Shown: positions 5,433 to 7,754 of the stretch, piece by piece | Numbering within the stretch: the stretch's first letter is position 1 | How the letters are laid out: the number at the start of each line of letters is the position of its first letter | Source of the DNA: Bacillota bacterium | GTDB lineage: Bacteria > Bacillota > Clostridia > Christensenellales > CAG-138 | Assembly: GCA_023396535.1 (NCBI GenBank) | Contig: JAEWWD010000216.1 | Location: forward strand, 1 to 7,754 | DNA length: 7,754 nucleotides | Direction of reading: 5' to 3' | The notes under the pieces: model-generated | What the model was told of the DNA's origin: nothing | The model's database searches: none | The model's input: the letters and a program-made list of their open reading frames with translations, nothing else | Translations under genes and position numbers: made by a program

Positions 5433-6167
5433 ATGAATATCGTTGGCGATACACATACCCATACTGTGGCATGCAACCATGCCATGGGGACCATCACGGA
5501 AAATGCCCAATACGCAAAAAGACTGGGGCACCGCTTTGTGGCCATTACGGAGCATTGCTGCACGCTGCCGTACTCTCCTCCGCTGTGGTTCTTCAGCAAT
5601 CTTCTGCGCAACCAACCAAATGACATTGACGGCGTATTCGTGCTCAAGGGGGCGGAGATAAATATCATGAATGTTTCCGGGCAGGTCGATCTGCCTGAAA
5701 AATACTTGAGCAAGCTCGATATCATCATCGCGTCCACCCATCATGATGCGTTTGAAGGCGGGAATTGGAGCACGGAAGACTTTACAAACATGTATTGTAC
5801 TGTGGCTGCAAACCCGCTGGTGGATATCATAGGCCACTGCGGAACCCCTGCGTATACGCACGACTTCGAACGCGCGGTACGGGCGTATAAGCAGTACGAT
5901 AAAATCGTGGAGATCAATTCCAGCTCGCCTCATGCGCGGCCCGGTTCTGAGGAGAACTGCCGCGAAATTATACGCCTCTGCAAAAAATACGGCGTGAAGG
6001 TCGTGGCGTCGTCCGACGCGCATTCCCCGCAGAATGTGGGGGCGGTAGCATGGTCACTTGCGGAACTTTCGGCGCAGGGTTTTCCGGAGGAGCTGGTGGT
6101 CAACGCGGATTACGATCGTTTCAGAGCGGAGTTTCATCGCCGCCGCGGGCTGACGATGCCCGAGTAG
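5433..6167 (+). CDS. ycdX: PHP-domain phosphoesterase, YcdX-like
   Basis: This 244-residue protein has the length and motif order of E. coli YcdX, a trinuclear-metal PHP-fold phosphatase related to histidinol phosphatase and the PHP part of PolX. Metal ligands by motif: DTHTHT (His8, His10), His16, ITEHC (His41), KGAEIN (Glu75), STHHD (His103), IGHCGTP (His135) and SSDAH (Asp195, His197), so all expected sites are filled. The segment EINSSSPHARPGSEENCREI (160-179) closely resembles the YcdX core. The frame is open from 5397, but ATG at 5433 has AGGAG at 5418-5422, 10 nt away, and similarity begins there. It is the only plus-strand gene, divergent from the aldolase and convergent with the molybdenum hydroxylase operon, 23 bp apart. 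A TTTCRTTT site precedes it. It probably removes phosphate from a small metabolite; the substrate is unknown. Confidence 0.9.
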   Translation: MNIVGDTHTHTVACNHAMGTITENAQYAKRLGHRFVAITEHCCTLPYSPPLWFFSNLLRNQPNDIDGVFVLKGAEINIMNVSGQVDLPEKYLSKLDIIIASTHHDAFEGGNWSTEDFTNMYCTVAANPLVDIIGHCGTPAYTHDFERAVRAYKQYDKIVEINSSSPHARPGSEENCREIIRLCKKYGVKVVASSDAHSPQNVGAVAWSLAELSAQGFPEELVVNADYDRFRAEFHRRRGLTMPE

Positions 6168-6190
6168 CGAAGATCGTTGCCGCGAGTGGT

Positions 6191-6667
6191 CTAATCGGCC
6201 AGTTCATAAAGCATGTGCACGGCTTCGCGTATTTCCTGATAGCCGGTGCATCGGCATAGGTTGGATTGCAGCCATTCCTCTATAATATACTCTTCCGGAA
6301 GAGTGGCGTAATGCTGCTTCAACGCATGACACACCATTAAAAAACCGGATGTACAATATCCGCATTGAAAGGCGTTCTTTTCGACGAACGCCTTTTGTAT
6401 ATTTGCGGTTCCTTGAAGCCCCTCCACGGTGAGTATGGAGTGTCCCGCCGCTTCCACTGCGAGTACGAGGCAGGATTTTACCGGCACGCCGTCCATGATC
6501 ACCGTGCATGCGCCGCAATCCCCGTTCAGGCAGCCGGGCTTTGCCCCGGTGAGGCCCAATTGATCCCGCAGCACATCCAGCAGCAGGTCGGAGGGACGTG
6601 CAAGCACGCTGCGTCTTTCTCCGTTTACATACAGATCCACGGCAGTTTTTCCTTCATACTTGATCAT
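6191..6667 (-). CDS. Molybdenum hydroxylase [2Fe-2S] subunit (XdhC/CoxS type)
   Basis: This 158-residue protein is the iron-sulfur electron-transfer subunit of a xanthine dehydrogenase/CO dehydrogenase-family enzyme. The plant-ferredoxin-type N-terminal cluster uses Cys46, 51, 54 and 66 (KPGCLNGDCGACTVIMDG, then KSC), and the C-terminal helical domain holds the second cluster with QCGYC (Cys102, 105) and LCRCTGY (Cys138, 140). All eight cysteines are present and the length is usual. ATG at 6667 has a modest AAAGG site about 9 nt upstream. It is the last gene of the operon, 53 bp after the FAD subunit. No terminator is evident after its TAG at 6191. The hydroxylated substrate (purine, nicotinate or other) cannot be told from this subunit. 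Confidence 0.92.
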   Translation of the reverse strand: MIKYEGKTAVDLYVNGERRSVLARPSDLLLDVLRDQLGLTGAKPGCLNGDCGACTVIMDGVPVKSCLVLAVEAAGHSILTVEGLQGTANIQKAFVEKNAFQCGYCTSGFLMVCHALKQHYATLPEEYIIEEWLQSNLCRCTGYQEIREAVHMLYELAD

Positions 6668-6709
6668 GGAATTTTACCTTTTCTTTGATATTCAGCCTTT
6701 GACTCAGCG

Positions 6710-6721
6710 ATAAAATTTTAT
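6710..6721. repeat. 12-bp AT palindrome at the end of the FAD-subunit gene
   Basis: ATAAAATTTTAT is a perfect palindrome touching the FAD-subunit stop codon, in the 53-bp gap before the [2Fe-2S] gene. It has no loop or GC stem to act as a terminator. Its role is unknown and it may be chance in AT-rich spacer. Confidence 0.3.
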
Positions 6722-7563
6722 TAAAGTATGTCCCCATTTTCCCAATCCGCCAGAAGGCGATGCACTGTATTTTTCAGCACGAACAAGCGATATTCGCCGG
6801 AGGCCTCGGAATTGGTCCATGCATTTTCAGGCAGCAGGCCGATTATCGCTTTTGCTCTAGACTGCACGGAAGCGCTGTGATCGTTGATTACATGATCAAT
6901 CTCCTCGCTGCGGAACGGAAAGGAGCATATGCCGGAAAACGCCGCCCGCAGGCGTCCCTCATTAACCAATGCGCTTACATTTATAAGCGGATAGTCTATC
7001 TTTTCCCGCGCTGTTTTTTTTACATGCGCCCACTTCGCCTGCAGCGCCCAGCCGGGTATGCGAATCTGAGATACAAATTCACTGTCTTCCAGTCTCAGGC
7101 GGCGGTCGAACGCTTCCAGAAAGGGTACTATGCGTTTGCCGCCGGGCCCGAAGAGAACGAGTTCCGCCTCACTAAGCATGAGCGGCAGACTTGTTTCCCG
7201 GTAACGTATGGTGCCGCAAAGGTTTCCGCCCAACGTAATGCGGCATTGATTGGTATGGTCGGCAATGCGGCCGCACGCCGACCCGAGCAGCGGAAAGTAT
7301 TTGCTTTCCTTGATGCGTGAAAGCGAGTTTGCCGCACCGATGATAAGATCGCCGCTGTCCGATTCCAGAACATTGCATTCGGCAATTCGCTTAATATCGA
7401 TAACCGCGCCCGGCGATATGCCGCCTGCGCGGACCATTGTGATGATTTCGCTGCCGCCGCCGTAATAGACGGGGGAGAGTCCATCGGTAAGGAACTGTGC
7501 GTGTATCTGAGCTGCTTCCTGCAGCGTTTCCGCCTGACAGTAGATAAACTCAATCGGTATCAT
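6721..7563 (-). CDS. Molybdenum hydroxylase FAD-binding subunit (XdhB/CoxM type)
   Basis: This 280-residue protein is the flavin subunit that carries electrons from the iron-sulfur clusters to the acceptor. It starts with the family opening IPIEFIYCQAETLQEA, then a first FAD loop YYGGGSEI (33-40), VIDIKRI (54-60), a second FAD motif RITLGGNLCG (108-117), and REKIDYPLINVSALV (186-200), which matches the R-x-x-ID-x-x-LVNVA type segment before the C-terminal CO-dehydrogenase flavoprotein domain. The usual AGGTDL loop is here GGGSEI, a conservative variant. ATG at 7563 has AGGAGG at 7569-7574, 5 nt away, and the gene overlaps the end of the large-subunit gene by 14 nt, implying translational coupling. 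The [2Fe-2S] gene follows after 53 bp. The substrate is unassigned. Confidence 0.9.
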   Translation of the reverse strand: MIPIEFIYCQAETLQEAAQIHAQFLTDGLSPVYYGGGSEIITMVRAGGISPGAVIDIKRIAECNVLESDSGDLIIGAANSLSRIKESKYFPLLGSACGRIADHTNQCRITLGGNLCGTIRYRETSLPLMLSEAELVLFGPGGKRIVPFLEAFDRRLRLEDSEFVSQIRIPGWALQAKWAHVKKTAREKIDYPLINVSALVNEGRLRAAFSGICSFPFRSEEIDHVINDHSASVQSRAKAIIGLLPENAWTNSEASGEYRLFVLKNTVHRLLADWENGDIL

Positions 7564-7754
7564 CCGCGCCTCCTGTACATGACTTCCAAAGCGTCTCAGG
7601 GGTGAGCGGCAGCCGGTTGATCTCGTGATGCAGCGCGGCGCTCAACGCGTTCCCTAGTGCGGCCGGAGTGCCGATTATTCCGTGTTCCGAAAAGCTGCGT
7701 ACGCCGTACGGGGAGTCCTCCTGGGGCGTCTCAACGAAGTCTACGCGGTAAAGC
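7550..7754 (-). CDS. Molybdenum hydroxylase large (molybdopterin-binding) subunit, C-terminal end
   Basis: Only the last 67 or so codons are in the window. The frame ends at TGA 7550-7552, inside the FAD-subunit gene. The translated tail contains DSPYGVRSFSEHGIIGTP, then AALGNALSAAL and INRLPLTPETLW, the standard C-terminus of XdhA/CoxL-family subunits that bind the molybdenum cofactor and hydroxylate the substrate. The catalytic glutamate motif, normally GxGE, is SFSE here: the Glu is kept but both surrounding glycines are replaced. The 14-nt overlap with the FAD gene shows they are one operon in the order large-FAD-FeS. The substrate-binding regions lie outside the window, so specificity cannot be judged. 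Confidence 0.88.
   Translation of the reverse strand, partial: LYRVDFVETPQEDSPYGVRSFSEHGIIGTPAALGNALSAALHHEINRLPLTPETLWKSCTGGADDTD

Noticed and set aside
5282..5737. 151-codon minus-strand frame across the PHP promoter region
   Set aside because: It overlaps the start of the PHP gene and its probable promoter and lacks a recognisable domain.
5412..6023. 203-codon minus-strand frame opposite the PHP gene
   Set aside because: The plus-strand frame has all PHP metal ligands in order; this one is its shadow.

Overview
The window looks like chromosomal DNA of a moderately G+C-rich Firmicute, probably a Clostridia-type anaerobe. I infer this from strong AGGAGG ribosome sites on nearly every gene, a likely TTG start, clear sigma-A type promoters, and the gene families present. 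No RNA genes, insertion sequences, CRISPR arrays or phage genes were seen. Nearly everything is on the minus strand; one gene is on the plus strand.

Layout from low to high coordinate: the 5' end of an E1-beta subunit of a thiamine-diphosphate 2-oxoacid/acetoin dehydrogenase (1-104, runs off the edge); its E1-alpha partner (118-1128) with its own promoter at 1203-1232; a terminator hairpin (1291-1347) closing the transcription unit upstream; a full-length PTS Enzyme I (1468-3189); a DeoR-family regulator (3246-4028) with a strong promoter at 4217-4244; a class II aldolase/L-ribulose-5-phosphate 4-epimerase-like gene (4479-5153) with its own promoter and terminator; on the plus strand, a YcdX-like PHP-domain phosphoesterase (5433-6167); and a molybdenum hydroxylase operon, read large subunit (C-terminus only, 7550-7754), FAD subunit (6721-7563), [2Fe-2S] subunit (6191-6667).

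How they may work together: the regulator and Enzyme I appear to be one operon (56 bp apart, no convincing internal promoter). The word TTTCRTTT occurs on both sides of the regulator's own promoter and again, as a near-palindrome, just downstream of the proposed promoter of the PHP phosphatase. This suggests a DeoR-type regulator that controls itself, Enzyme I and the phosphatase. The E1 genes follow with a different promoter and a different palindrome near the start of their transcript. A reasonable inference is a small carbon-utilisation locus in which a phosphorylated sugar or polyol is the DeoR effector, but the substrate cannot be read from this window. The molybdenum hydroxylase operon converges on the PHP gene and may be functionally unrelated.

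Most confident: family assignments of all genes. Least confident: substrates of the aldolase, E1 complex and molybdenum hydroxylase, and all operator proposals.
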